Part shown: one piece after another, positions 1 to 11,900 of the stretch
How the letters are laid out: each line of letters opens with the position of its first letter
How positions within the stretch are numbered: the stretch's first letter is position 1
Assembly: GCA_002803225.1 (NCBI GenBank)
Contig: NXFV01001601.1
Location: 117,421 to 181,420 of the forward strand
Reading direction: 5' to 3'
DNA: 64,000 nt
Source of the DNA: Gamarada debralockiae
Taxonomy: Eukaryota > Ascomycota > Leotiomycetes > Helotiales > Hyphodiscaceae
Position numbers and translations under genes: made by a program
The notes under the pieces: model-generated
Told to the model about the DNA's origin: nothing
Seen by the model: the letters and a program-made list of their open reading frames with translations, nothing else
The model's database searches: none

Positions 1-1898
1 CACAGATACCCCTTTTCAGTCGTTGCCAACATCCTGTACCCGACGGCAATCGTGAACGCAGTCTTAAAATGCGCAAGTGCTTCGTCCTGGTTTGGGACTT
101 GCTCGGACGTGTAGGGTTGTCGTTCTTTTGCGATTTCCTCCAGTGTAGAGCCACAGATTTTGAAGTGTTTGCTTTGTATCCACCATCGCTGGAGGAAAGA
201 AGGATTGGATGGACACACTGGACGCGCCAAGTAGTTGTAGAATATGTCTCTCCAGTGAGAAGGAGCCTTTCGTCCGTCAGTAGGTGCACGGTTGAGGACT
301 AGAGTCTTCCACAGGACATCCGCTGGATGTTCACGAGTCGGATATTCTGGACGCTCATGCTGCGCAGAATCCATGGGCGTTTGATCTTCAGAATGTTCGA
401 CCAGGGGCCCCTGAGCAGAGTGGACGGAATTGACCTCTTGGACTGAATCAACTTTTCGCCCTCTGGCCCAGAGCAGTCCTTTTTCCCGGATAGAATACGT
501 GGTCTTGTTGAGAGAATGGGCACCACCCGGGGCATTTTGAAGAGCAAGGCCTCTGAGTTCTTTGGTGGGAGAGTGCCAATACAATAGCGGAGAAGCCCCC
601 GGGGCATTGATAGGAACGAGATCTTTGTTTTTCTTGGTAGCAAGCTGCCAATACAGCAGAGGGGAAGCCCGGCTTTGAGTGACGCTCCAATCAGGTACCC
701 ATGAAGGCATTTTGGAATTTCTTGGCAGTCCAGCGCAGTCGAGAAAGTCCAGTGGTGGGTGGCGTTGCTCCTTCGTGAGTGACTCGCATGCCAATGTGTA
801 GACATCTCCCACTGTCTTGGACTTATCGTAGGGATTATCGATTGCCTTGCCTCTGTTAGACTCGGACGCTAATGTGGAGGCAATACCCACTGTCTTGGAG
901 TTGGTCGTCGGATGATCTTCATTGTCTCCCTTAGCAAGGCCAGCTAAGGCTATATACTTATCCTTTTCATTTGTTGCCCCTGTAGATCGGTGGTTTGATA
1001 ACAAAGACAACAACGAATCTCGCATTTCAATACTTAAACTCTTCTGGAAATCGTATCGAACGCTCTGGATGGACAAGATGCGTTGAATGCCGCCTAGGAC
1101 GCCGCGGAATGGATTTCGTTCATGGCGCCAGCTGTGAATAGTTCTAGACTCGACTTGAGCATTCAAGAGATAAGCCGTGAAAAGCAGTGATTCCCAAAAG
1201 AATTTGCGTCGGCCACAGAATAATATCAAGTGCTTCGACAGAGCAATTTCTTGCACAACCCAAACGCGGTACCAGTAATCCCTAGACAAGAAATGGTCCA
1301 AAGCAACAAGCTTGTCCTCGAGTCCGCGGGACATCAGTGATCCCCAGCGTGTCTTGTCTGCAAATTCTGGGCTCATATCACCTTCTCTGCAAGAGTTTCG
1401 ATAGACATGCGACAAATCGTTGACCAGATCAACAGCATTGCTGCTTTCGTCTGCTTCAGAACCAAGCCAGATCCAAGTTTCTTTCGCTCCTGAGAAGATA
1501 CTCTGCATAAGTTGGACTTGCTCACCCTTTTCGCTGTCATGATTTTGGTTTATGCAGATTGCGTCGACCCAGAGCGCAGGAATAGGATCCTGGGTGTTGC
1601 GAAAGTGTTCCAGAGCAGCTTTGAGATTCCTCGTTGCTTTGAAAATTTTCTCATTGACTACTATATCACGCCTATCTTTGTCGTGGCCCCATGTGTATGA
1701 CAAGGTTGTGTATGCTGGCGACGGCTGGTCATCAAGAAGAACTGTCTTGAGAATGCATCGAAGTGGCGCATCATCGTTTTCGTCGTCCTTTTTCGGTAGG
1801 ATTGTAAGAAGTCGAATCTGACCAGAATTGAGAGTCTGGTTCTCGTAAATGGTGTGCTCGATATCGTCCGCGACCTTGTCTCTGGCTGTCGCCGCCAT
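1..1898 (-). CDS. HET-domain (heterokaryon incompatibility) protein, 3' part outside the window
   Basis: The minus-strand frame is open from the ATG at 1898 to the left edge (632 codons without a stop), with an in-frame stop just upstream at 1908-1910 that fixes the start. The N-terminal part shows the HET signature in order: IRLLTIL (residues 28-34), DDAPLRC (42-48), YTTLSYTWG (63-71), LWVDAICINQN (109-119), then YRVWVVQE near residue 210. HET proteins mediate nonself recognition and programmed cell death after fusion of unlike hyphae; that role is family knowledge, not shown here. The downstream part carries two small internal duplications (about residues 333-375 and 411-457), the second repeating the motif SPLLYW...NAPGG. 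No NACHT, ankyrin or WD repeat is visible in the part present; the C-terminus is cut off. No intron is needed. Family call is secure; the specificity partner is unknown. Confidence 0.93.
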   Translation of the reverse strand, partial: MAATARDKVADDIEHTIYENQTLNSGQIRLLTILPKKDDENDDAPLRCILKTVLLDDQPSPAYTTLSYTWGHDKDRRDIVVNEKIFKATRNLKAALEHFRNTQDPIPALWVDAICINQNHDSEKGEQVQLMQSIFSGAKETWIWLGSEADESSNAVDLVNDLSHVYRNSCREGDMSPEFADKTRWGSLMSRGLEDKLVALDHFLSRDYWYRVWVVQEIALSKHLILFCGRRKFFWESLLFTAYLLNAQVESRTIHSWRHERNPFRGVLGGIQRILSIQSVRYDFQKSLSIEMRDSLLSLLSNHRSTGATNEKDKYIALAGLAKGDNEDHPTTNSKTVGIASTLASESNRGKAIDNPYDKSKTVGDVYTLACESLTKEQRHPPLDFLDCAGLPRNSKMPSWVPDWSVTQSRASPLLYWQLATKKNKDLVPINAPGASPLLYWHSPTKELRGLALQNAPGGAHSLNKTTYSIREKGLLWARGRKVDSVQEVNSVHSAQGPLVEHSEDQTPMDSAQHERPEYPTREHPADVLWKTLVLNRAPTDGRKAPSHWRDIFYNYLARPVCPSNPSFLQRWWIQSKHFKICGSTLEEIAKERQPYTSEQVPNQDEALAHFKTAFTIAVGYRMLATTEKGYL

Positions 1899-3175
1899 TT
1901 GTGCGGCTCATTCTCCGTTGCGGATGCCCTCGATAGTTCACCGTATCGGAAGATGATTGATTGGCCACCCTCAATCATGCGGTCATCGTAGGCTCCCCAG
2001 GGTGGCTCGTCTCAGTAGGAAGTCGATGCGGTCTACAATTGTGGCCTAAATTGTACTCAAGAGTTGTGTGCCAAGGAGAAGATGGTGGGATGAGACCGAT
2101 GTTGACAAGGGAGCCTGTTTCTTCCAAACCCCGTTTAGAGCCTGAGCCCGGGAACTTGCACTGTCAGCCCTAAGGTCGACTGTTTTTGGGGGCCGAAAGC
2201 TCTTATCTCTCTCCATACTTTCGTGGTTGTGATAGGTCGGTGTCCTAACGCTGGTGATAAATCATTGTTACACAGCAGGATGAGAGAGCCAAGCAGGTCT
2301 TCTGTCCACCGATTGGCGCCCATCCTTGTTCTTTGTCTCAGTCCGCGTTTGGAGGCTTCTGTGAGCTGACCTGCGCCGCATGCACAGTCGTGCGCTAAGG
2401 ACACCATCTGGCCTTTCCCTGTAGGAATGCATTGATCCGCAGCAAGTTCTGGCGACCTTCCTGCAACGCGTCGGAGTAGTTGCTGGCGCGCTGAGAACCC
2501 ACGTGTGGAGTAGGGCAGCGCGATTTAGCATTATATAATTGAACTTGCTTTGAGCATTATATTATAATCAGGTCGCCATTATATATTGCATAAAAGTTGT
2601 ACTTAATATTAGCATAATTATGCATAAAAAGTAGCCTAGAGAGGGATAAATGAAGCATAAATTGAGTATAAAAGCATAACTTTATACCCCACCCCTTAGA
2701 TAACCTTTTCCTTATTGGGTTAGCGCTATACTTTAATTTATAATCAGCTTTTTATCGGATTATATGATTATATATATTCAGGTCGGGATTATATATAATT
2801 GCCCCTAGTGTGGAGGCGGCTCAGATCCTTTAAAACATCGTCACTCCACTTCATCCCCCTTTCGTCCCAACTCTGCCACCATATGCCAGAGCCTTGTCGC
2901 TCACTTTCGATTTCCATCTCAATCACTCTACGAGAGTCTTGGATTGCTGTCGGTTGACACTACAAGACGCTTAAGCTTCGAGCTGTTCGGCTTCGCCGCT
3001 CGGCTAGGCCCAACTCACCCGACCGCGGAAGGGAAATGCCTGCAGCCTTTCACGTCGAAGCTCGAAATTGATAATTGAAGCTTTTATCAATAATCGCGAA
3101 GATCCGGTATAGGTCCTTTCGTTTCTTCCGGCAGCTCGCGAGATACCATTTTCGTTTCATCAAATCCTGACCAAA
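1899..3175. other. Intergenic region with an AT-rich block
   Basis: No supportable gene. About 2530-2800 is strongly AT-rich with repeated GCATAAAA-like words, and the short word TCAGGTCG followed by ATTATATAT occurs twice, at 2568 and 2778. This looks like a decayed repeat. The last 350 bp, more GC-balanced and pyrimidine-rich, probably hold the promoter and 5' UTR of the next gene. Confidence 0.6.
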
Positions 3176-5162
3176 ATGCCGTTCGATTACGAAAAATACC
3201 AAGAGAAATGCAATGGCATGACCACGGAGCAGCTTCAGTTGGAATGGGAGAACTACACTCGGCAGATGTCGGCCGGCGCGACCTCGACAGCGACATCCAT
3301 ACTGTTCATGCCGCTGACAGCTGGAATATCTGCTGTCGGCATCGGTCTCTCTGCCCCACGGATACATAATGCGCGCAAGAAGAGGGAGATCATAGAGGCT
3401 GGTCTCAAAGCTAGAGGGACAACCCATCATACTCGCACAGGGGATGTACTTGCCCCCATGGCGGTTTCTGGAATCATCGGCGGCTTGACCCTTGGTCTTG
3501 TACCACCTGGGGTTGACACAGTTGCAGGATTAGCAGCTGCGCGTGGGATTGAAATCGCTATGACTAATACGGCCCTGAATGCTACGGAAGCTGTTGTTGT
3601 TAACAATGCCAGGAAGAAGGCGGATAACGTGACAAACGCTCAGAACCAGGAGCATACTGCAAAGTACGGGACCATGGCCACGCCGTTCCTTAATGATGAA
3701 GCGGTGTTGGCGGCGTTTCAACAACAACAACTTGATCAACCACCTGTCCAATCGTATACTACGGCATACGGAGTTGAGGTACCGGCTGCTGTCGATCAGG
3801 CTTCGCACTTGTCACTAGGAGAGACCTGTGCCCATGCTTCCATGACACCTCAGAATAATCAGGGTCCAAGTGTCTCCTTGTCTTTGTCATCCCTTTCTAT
3901 TCAATCGTCCGCCGACCCGCAAATGCAAAATATATATGACCAGCCTCAACCAACAACCTCGGATGCAGCTCTCTTTGCTTCTATTCCATCGCACAAGTAA
4001 GTTTCAGCTTCATAGATTGGAGAACTTCAAACATGAATCTTGGTACTGACTCAACATCAACAGTCTTGATCTTTCTGATCTTCTCGCTGTTGACGAAGAG
4101 GCCATGCTGAGAATGCATGCATTGGTACTAGCAGCGGAGAAACGTGAAGCAGAACAGCAACCCCCAGACCTAGCACCTACTCAAATTCAACCTCAACAAT
4201 CAACACAAGGACATACAGGGGAGGTTGAAACTCCTCAGTTCTTAACTCAAAGCAAGCTTCAGCCACTAGGAAGCATCGAGGAGAATCAAGTCCACTTGGA
4301 CGAAACTGCCACACCCAAAGTGTCGGATCAACCGCAAGAGCAGCAACCAGCACTTCCACCTCGTCAAGGTCCTCGTGCAGCCACTCTCCCTGCTAGACTA
4401 TACTCACCAGAGACTGCTTCATCTAGCCGTCAAGACACTCAAAACTCTCAATACCCACTGCAGCCGCTGCCACCTTACCAACCTCAATATTTCTCCTCGT
4501 CACAGCAGGTTGCCGAACCGCAACAATATTATCCACCCCCGCCTCCACCGCAGCAAAGACATGATAGTGGATATGGTTCCATACACTCGACTCCTTCGAT
4601 CGGCAGTGCCTCCCCGCAACAATATTATCCACCCCCGCCTCCACCGCAGCGAAGATATGATAGTGGATATGGTTCCATGCACTCGACTCCTTCGATCGGC
4701 AGTGCCTCCCCGCAGACTTACGCACCTCCCCCAAACTTCATCTCTCGACATTCTTCTATACCACAAGCCTACCCACCTCAGTCAACATCCTTCTATTCTC
4801 CGCAAATGCAGGCCCATCAAGGACACCACAGCTCCGAGTCCTCACTCTACCCTATGACCCCACCACCTCCATATTATCCGCCACCACCTGGTGTGAGCGC
4901 ACCTCCAGGTGCAGGAAAAGAGAACGACTACTTCAACCACAGCGCTGGACCGCCTCCACTACCCACGCATACAAACTCATCATATCTCCCCTTCAACCCC
5001 TTGCTCGAACAATCCCAAAAGCTAGTAGACGGGATGAATAAAGGGTGGCAATGGGCCAGGCATACTGCTTTACCGATAAAGATGCCCGTGGATTCGAAAA
5101 AGATTGGGGAGCCTGATTACGGGCCGCCGCCTCCTGTGCCTGCTGAATGGAGAGGATCATGA
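3176..5162 (+). CDS. Conserved fungal protein of unknown function with a Pro/Gln/Tyr-rich C-terminal half
   Basis: Two exons, 3176-3996 and 4064-5162, joined over a 67-bp GTAAGT...CAG intron, give 639 residues. The N-terminal 150 residues are ordered: a DYEKYQEKC start, a TTEQLQLEWENYTRQ helix, then two hydrophobic glycine-rich stretches (about residues 40-65 and 100-125) around an NARKKREIIEAGLKARG segment. I recognise this as a widespread unnamed fungal family. From about residue 180 it becomes low complexity, with Gln runs, PPPPPP tracts and QQYYPP motifs, including a perfect 32-residue tandem duplication. The hydrophobic stretches could be membrane hairpins, and the tail resembles intrinsically disordered scaffolds. 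No catalytic motif is visible and no function is assigned. The first exon alone would end in a stop right at the donor site, which supports the splice. Confidence 0.85.
4521..4712 (+). repeat. In-frame tandem duplication, 2 x 96 bp, inside the proline-rich gene
   Basis: Unit 1 is 4521-4616 and unit 2 is 4617-4712; they differ at only a few bases. Each encodes 32 residues carrying QQYYPPPPPP and SGYGS..STPSIGSAS motifs. The unit is a multiple of three, so the frame is kept. The near identity suggests a recent duplication and a likely length polymorphism between strains. Confidence 0.9.
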
Positions 5163-5899
5163 TCACGAGTGACGGTTGAGTATGGCGTTTGGAGGAGTGC
5201 AACGATGCATGTGTATGATATATGAAGGTAATATGCCAAATGAGCAATGATAATGCTATGATGTGAGGTTCTTGTAGTGTATCAGTCATCACATAATATA
5301 CGTACTTTCACGTAAGACCATCCGTCTATCGCACTGCCTCGCCTGGTAGCCTTTATAAAAATAACAATATCATTAGGGATGAGACACCACGGAAGCCATG
5401 TGGGATTCCGAGCGTATGAGAGAGGCCCACCAGCAACATCTCAAAGATAGGCAGGCAGCTCAGAGAAATGGAGAGAAGACTTGAAGGAACTAGCTGCTGA
5501 GAAGTTCTGGTGGTGACAGGGACTCTTTATACAAGGTCCTGCGGTTTTGAATTTGAAAGTTGTGAAGGTGAATAGATGAGGAAATCTCGTGTGGGACTAT
5601 GGAAAGAGTCTGATGCTACATTTCTCTTTGGTTCACATTTCATGTGCGTAACTTCCATGTCAGGGAGGGAATGTGTGATCAAGAACCGGAGAAGCTGGAA
5701 TGGAGCTGGGAAGATAACTCGGACATGGAAAAAGACGATTTTCCTATGAATTATTCCAAGCGGCTTAATAGCTTAGAGTCCACGAATTCATCAGCCTTTT
5801 ACGAAGCTGCACGAAAGCAACGAACCAATCATCCAAGACTCGCACTTTCCTGGCCTCCTGTCAACATCAACATCAACTTTACAACCTCATCAAAACACA
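5163..5899. other. Intergenic region
   Basis: Probable 3' UTR of the preceding gene followed by sequence in which I see no reliable gene. An open frame of 97 codons at 5644-5937 has no recognisable motif and unremarkable composition; I do not call it. Confidence 0.5.
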
Positions 5900-6097
5900 A
5901 ATGTATATCGTGTCACCTTATTATCAAATCTCGTTGAAAATTTCAGATGTCTCAAGCAGCATCACAGCCGCACAGGAAGCTTCTATTGAGACCATGTTCG
6001 CTAGCACTGATAAAATCCCATCAATCCGCGACAGAATTGCCAAGGTCGTTTGAATCGCAGAAACCAAAAAGAGCACAGAATTCGAGGCTTGGAAGGT
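5900..6097 (+). pseudogene. Possible exon remnant of an unidentified gene
   Basis: From the ATG at 5900 a protein-like frame reads VSSSITAAQEASIETMF, then STDKIPSIRDRIAKVV, a TGA stop, and continues in the same frame as IAETKKSTEFEAWK up to a good donor site (GTAAGA at 6098). The stop could be a CGA to TGA change. The helical, charged composition and the donor-like end suggest a decayed exon, but I cannot name the family and no partner exon was found. Confidence 0.25.
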
Positions 6098-6429
6098 AAG
6101 AATAACGGAAGTTGTTCTAGACTGTGATCAGAAGTAAAGATATTTGTCCCGACTTGGATTCCTTGAAAATGACAGCAAAACCGCAGCTGACAACACGGCC
6201 AACACCCACACCCAGTTTCACTTTCGCCCCCTTAAAAACTCGACAATCTCCACCATCGGACCATCTATCTTTAGCAGTTCCCATTAGCCCCAGAATTGCA
6301 ATATAAGATTCCCACTAGCAGCCAAATACCACTAGTCATTTTCCTCCTCGAGTTGTTTTTGCTCATGAACTACTTCCCGTCATACACGTGACTTTTATAC
6401 TACGTCCCTGAACTCCATTGTCGGAACAA

Positions 6430-6793
6430 GGGTGAAGGAGGATTGGTTGAAGAGTGTAGAGGAGTGAAGAGCGATGCGCCTATGTTCTTGGCCCTTACTT
6501 CATCTATCGGTTCGATCGGTGATATGGAGTCGCCTCCTGTGCCGTTCTTTGGATATGGTCTCAGCAAGGCCGCAGCCAACTATCTTGTTGAGAAGTTGCA
6601 CTTCGAGAATCCTAACTTGACGAGCATGGTTTCAACCCCGGGGTTCAGACGGATATGGGGAAATAGTGCTGCCGCGAGTGTAGGGATGAAGCAGGCGCCT
6701 ATGGCGATTGAGGAGAGTGTGAAGAACTTGGTTAGACTTTTCGGTGGTGCGAAACAGGGAGAAGTCGGGTACTTTCACAGCTTCCACTGGTGA
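6430..6793 (+). pseudogene. Short-chain dehydrogenase/reductase fragment (C-terminal part only)
   Basis: The frame ending at 6793 encodes the C-terminal half of an SDR: a strand with the catalytic serine region (ALTSSIGSIGD), the YGLSK active-site motif (Tyr-x-x-x-Lys), a KLHFENPNLTSM strand and a PGF turn. The N-terminal Rossmann half with its TGxxxGxG dinucleotide motif is absent upstream. The conserved VQTDMGN after PGF is readable only in another frame (about 6645-6660), so paired small indels have damaged it. A further frameshift is likely near 6440-6470, where KEDWLKSVEE is read in another frame. The family is clear; the gene is dead or at best a fragment. SDRs of this type reduce or oxidise small carbonyl substrates with NAD(P). 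Confidence 0.75.
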
Positions 6794-8232
6794 GCCTATT
6801 GTGTGGTAGATCAAGTCTTAGGGCCGGGTTTCGATCATACACTTGTGGGGAGGAATTGAGAGAAGTGAGGTGATTCAGATCACGCTTAGCTTCTGGAGAG
6901 GAATGGAAGAGTAATAAGAGGAGCGAATTGAAAAGTAGAAATAGGGGACGAGGAGAAGTATAGACTTTCCTTAAGCCGCCGTTCTTGTGTATTTGTGCAG
7001 TGGTCATCGACCAAACCATGGATTTATCCATTTTTCTACTATGAAACATCCGCAGATAAATGGCATCCTCCCTCCCCATTCAAATCTCCGCCCTCTCTAG
7101 GATCCACATTGGGTGTCGCTCGGGCGGAAAGGACCCTTTCAGAGCCAAGAGATATATATGTGTTTGGGTCGACAGTTATCATTCTCAAGGATTTAATCTT
7201 TGTTAAAACCAGTTTCCGTAGTGGTCAAACCCGATAAATCAGAGGAGACAGAGGCGTTGAGGACACAAAGGAGGAAGAGGTGCAGTCTCCAAGGTCGTCG
7301 GGTGCCGTTCAATGGCACTTGTAATTTTTGGCGACCCCGCCAATTAGAATCTATTCCCTAGAACCTAAGGTAAAGTTGGAGCCGTCGCATTTACAAAGGT
7401 TCACAGCTCAGGGTCCTCGGTCTGCCAGATCGCAATATCCACGCATGAGCATCGACAAAAAAAGAATCTTCCTCCCCATCCCCTCTTCAACCCCCACCCC
7501 ATACCCTGTGGCTCGTACCCTCGTACCATATTACGTCCTTTCCTTCAGCTCACCAATCCAATCCCACCAATTACCATCCCCATTCCGGAATCTTCTCAGC
7601 CCGAAGCAGGAAAATCAGCCACCACCAGCCACTGCTGAAAGTAAGCTTATCTTAAGCGCCACCAGTCACCGTCATTTACTGTCAGCAATCCATCCAAATT
7701 TGGATTAGCGGTTGATCTATTTTGCAGCCCATTTCCCGGGATTTGGTCTTCCGACGCTTCTTCAACACTATCGATATCCGGTGCTGTCAATCTCAAAACA
7801 TGGGGCCTCCTTATATTACCGCCCGCGCACCTTTTTGCTGCGCGACTTGATTCTCCTTTCTTCGGTTATGGTTAATTGGGCCGTCAATTGATTCGAAGAA
7901 GAATTGATGGTAGTGGGTTGACTTGAGGGGAACCAATGCGAATGTGAAACCCTTTCGCGACACCACAGAACGGGATAGAGGAGAACCTCGGACGAACGCA
8001 ACGCACGATCTACAGCAAGCGAACGGGACGCAGGGTTTGAAACAAGAGATTGGGAAGAGGGAACGTCATTTTTCTGCAGAGGTTTATTTCTCTGCTTTCC
8101 TTCTTTTTTCCAAAACGAAGAAAGTTGATTGACTTTACGGAGCCGTCTTCCGCATCCATCCCGAAGTCGACTTCGCCAATAATCATCACCATCATAACCA
8201 ACCGCCGAAGAGGAGGATAATAAGGAGCAACG
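6794..8232. other. Intergenic region, probable promoter and leader of the downstream membrane-protein gene
   Basis: No supportable coding region. The last ~700 bp become pyrimidine-rich (CCTCC, CACC, TTCC runs), as is common in fungal promoters and leaders. Several overlapping open frames on both strands (7328-7708, 7816-8325) are biased by this composition and look non-coding. Confidence 0.5.
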
Positions 8233-8970
8233 ATGCTCTGCAGCAACCGCCCAGAAGGCTTCGTACGTTCCTCTCCTCCCACCCATCGCGATCAAAACTA
8301 ATGCCTCATTCTCCAGGGCCCACATTCCACTCTCTCCTCCTCAATCCCAACAACCTGCTTCGTTGACACTATCCTAATTCCCCTCCCAATTTGGCTCGCC
8401 CTCTTCCTCCTCCCCCTCTTCTTCGCTCTCTCCTTGCACCACCGAAAAGTAAACTACAACCCTTCAACCGCACACCTCCGCTCTCGTCCCCTCCGATCCT
8501 GCCTTTACACAACTACCGCTTCTATCTACTACATCCTCATTGTCTGCAACATCTTGATGCAGACCCTCGAAATCGTTCGGTTGTCACTGATCCATTTTGG
8601 TATTGGTTTATTGCCGTTTACGTACGTGGGGTTACTTATTGGGGCAGCGTTACATTGGAGCAAGGGTATTCAGGGAAGGATTAGGGGCTGGCAGGCTGTT
8701 AATGGTGTGGTTTGGCTGGGAGTAATGGTGATGAGTGTTGTTAAGGTTGTGGGATTGGTGAAAGAGGGGATTAATGGACGAAAAGGGTCGAAGTATCCGG
8801 TCAGTGATCAGGTTATTGACGTCGCGGTCATGGCGGGTGTTTATGCCGTGATTGGGATCTTGGAGGTGATACTTGGTGTTTGGAGAGTGAAGAGGGGTAG
8901 GAGAGGTGAGGGCGAGAGTCTGGGGAGTGGAAGCCCGGTGCAGCATGAGGAGGCTTGGGGTGGGAAATAA
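8233..8970 (+). CDS. Small multi-pass membrane protein, function unknown
   Basis: Two exons, 8233-8262 (10 codons, MLCSNRPEGF) and 8317-8970, with a 54-bp intron (GTACGT...CCAG), give 227 residues. Without the intron the hydrophobic first helix has no start, since the downstream frame has a stop before the acceptor, so the short first exon is well motivated. Five hydrophobic segments are visible: about residues 28-48 (IPLPIWLALFLLPLFFALSL), 72-96, 100-118, 130-150 and 178-200, followed by a polar Gly/Glu-rich tail. I do not recognise a named family. The 5-TM layout without charged loop motifs is compatible with a small organelle or plasma-membrane protein; nothing points to substrate or enzyme activity. 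Confidence 0.72.
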
Positions 8971-11900
8971 GGCTGGGAGAGAGTTTTCGTGTTGATATTG
9001 TATGATAGTAATGATTGATTTGGCATTTTATGTGGCTGGCATAGCATGGCTGGAATAATATACCCGTTTGTTCTTTCGCTTCGACTTCTGTTCCTCTGGT
9101 GAAGGTTTCTGCACGAAGTCAGTATGCAGCCAATTCAAGCGCTCATCCCAAGTTCACTGAGCGCGAAGTCCATATCTTTAATCACTGGCTCTTGAACTTG
9201 TTTTTATTGGCAAGCGCTGATACAAATACAACTATTTGACATAATGAATTTCCATCCAGAACAGTCTGCACCAATGATCCTTCCAAGCCGACGCATGCAT
9301 GTTGTGCCTTACCAAAAGCAAGGTAAATTCACCATTCCACCAAATCCAGTGTTCCTCTACTGACCAAATTATCTCAAGCAGCTAACTATTTCTCATTTAT
9401 TTGCCTCCCTCAGCTGTCGAACCAAAAGCATAGCATTATGGCTTCCCAAGGCCCCAAGGTGCCACCTTCTCCTGCAGGCAGACCTACTTCCCTGTACACG
9501 GAATGAGATGTTCTTCAACGATGGAGTTCACTGTCCTGTCATATATCAAGCTCTTCAATGGTTATCTATTTGTTGTCGAGACTCCCTTCATTGTCGAGAA
9601 TCATCTCGTCATCGACCTCCAACCTCCACGTCTTACCTATCCGTATTCCTCATCCTCCAGGAACTTTTATTATCCCCAGCCCCAGCAACTCCACTTGCTC
9701 CTTCCTGAACTTCTCCTTAAATTTAGCAAGCTGCATACAGAAAGCCGTGCCTTTCTCACCAGTTCTTGTCGCCAATTCTTAATCTGGTAGCAGCGTTGTC
9801 CCACTTGATTCCGGTTACCGAGCCCAAGATTCATTGTTTTACATATTTTTCTTGCCTTCAGTGAGCGGGAGGTAAACTGGATATTTAGTTGGATTTATTT
9901 AGTATTTTGAGCATCCTCATGACTTCCGTCCGTGATCTGGTATTTGTAGGCGAGAGTTCTAGAGAAGTGGGTGGGCTTTTTATTTGTTTGAGGGTGGGAT
10001 TTGAGAGTGAATTGACTAGCAAAGAGTCAGAGCCTACCGAATATCTTCTCCAACCAATCTATGCTTCAAACAAGCCGTAATATATAAATCCAACGGGGTT
10101 GCGCTACAAGCTGAGATATCCATCACTCCACACGAAACACCCTCTTTGTTCACGCCCTGTTGAATTTTACTTCTAGCGAGAGTCAGGTTGATACTTGGAG
10201 CACACGGAGAGAGATCCTACTCCAATGACGTCCACTATCCGGTCGGTCATGTTGAAGTTCAATCACTAGAAAGACCGTTGCTGGCTCACTCGTTGAGGAG
10301 ACTCCTCGCTGCAACTCAATCTCGTTGTTGACCTTCAATTCTCCACATCTTCCCCACCTATGTTTCCTAACCCTCCTATTCTATTATCTCACAAGCGTTA
10401 TCCATCTCTACACCTTCCGCTTTCCCTTTCCTACAATCCATTGACTTGACATTTTCGGCCTGGATCTTTTCAGCAATCTCTCTCCCAGACACTCCCTTGT
10501 GTCGCGGTCGCTAGTTCTGGGGCTTGATAGTGAGTTTTATACTTGTTTAGGTGTACGAATTAGGAGTCAATTGTAGTTAGATGATTCTGAGTGGCTTAGT
10601 GAATGGAAGTTGGGACTCTGACAGTGAATGGTTAAGGTCTTTGAATCAGTCACAGCAACTGGCGTTTATGTTTGTGTTGGGTAGATATTAAGTGATGATC
10701 CGTCTCGCACAGCTCCTCGATTCACAAGGCATACACTCGGAATGGGCGATTATGAAACCCTCTTCCCTTCCAGAATATGTACCATCGCAAACCAACGGCA
10801 GCCCTGGAGGAAACTCTGAGTAACCGGTCAAATCCTCTAAACCTATCTTCATATTGTTTTACCTTGTCCATAAATGATGAATCACTGAGATGTCACTTCA
10901 AGGATTCAAATTGCGATATTCTAGTAAGTGTGGCAGACATCTCGCTGTCGACATTGATGTCGTAGTCGAGCATCTACTGTCGCCTATCATAAGAGGTCGT
11001 TCAAAGGATCTGGAGCTTGGAAAGTTGGGAAAGAGGAAAGATCTTTAGATCAAAATGTAGGTGAGGAGAGCTTGATGAATATACCTTAGTCTGTAGATCA
11101 GCTTCCAGCCGCCATTCAAATTCTTAAAGAGATGCTCAACTCTGCCAGGAAAAAAAAATGTTCTGCGTTCACGTTTCATATACTCACAGGGAGAATGAAA
11201 TTCTAATTGGGACAGGTAAATATTTTGACTTTACGGATACAGGGGAATTCGAACAGTTAATTCATTGATAGATCCGCCAGTTTATAGAGTTTTTTGCAGT
11301 GATAATAAGATCGTGAGAGATCAGGATTGCGAGTAAGAAAATGATTGAAATGGATTTTTTAGCTTCGGAACAGGAGGGGTTTTCTCTTGACACATCATCT
11401 GCATTTAATTCCGATTATAGTCTAAGCAATCAGAGCAGTGGGTAAATATCTCAACTTTTCGCATGTCGAGCTACAGTTCCGGGAATTAAAAAACATCAAG
11501 ATCTCGATGCAAACAAATTATAAGGCGATTTGCTTTAACTGGCTATAGGCACCACCATTGGTAACCAGATTTAAACTACATCACGCATGATTCTTTCTCT
11601 GACCTCAAGCAACAGATAACCGTTTCTAGTTCCTCACAGTTTTAACTTCTTTTAGAAAGTTGGCACTTCCCGTGGTCAATGGCTTCTGCTGCTTCTACAT
11701 CCGGAAGAATTCGATAATGAAAAGCGCCAACGAAAAACTCAAAGATGACGAAATACTCAATGACAGCAACAACGACAAATACCCTGTGACTAGTTCTAAG
11801 GATTTTCATCTAAAGAAGAGAGTTTCCTGGGTTCTGGTGCTTACGATAGAGAGTTCATTAGTAAGTTAAAACGGGACTGTAGGATTGTGGGGATTGAACT

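Noticed and set aside
4375..4857. Plus-strand ORF of 160 codons inside the proline-rich gene
   Set aside because: Shadow frame caused by low-complexity CCA/CAA repeats; the main frame has the conserved N-terminus and continuous coding.
7816..8325. Minus-strand ORF of 169 codons
   Set aside because: Overlaps the leader, first exon and intron of the membrane-protein gene; only the plus strand gives hydrophobic helices with proper splice sites.
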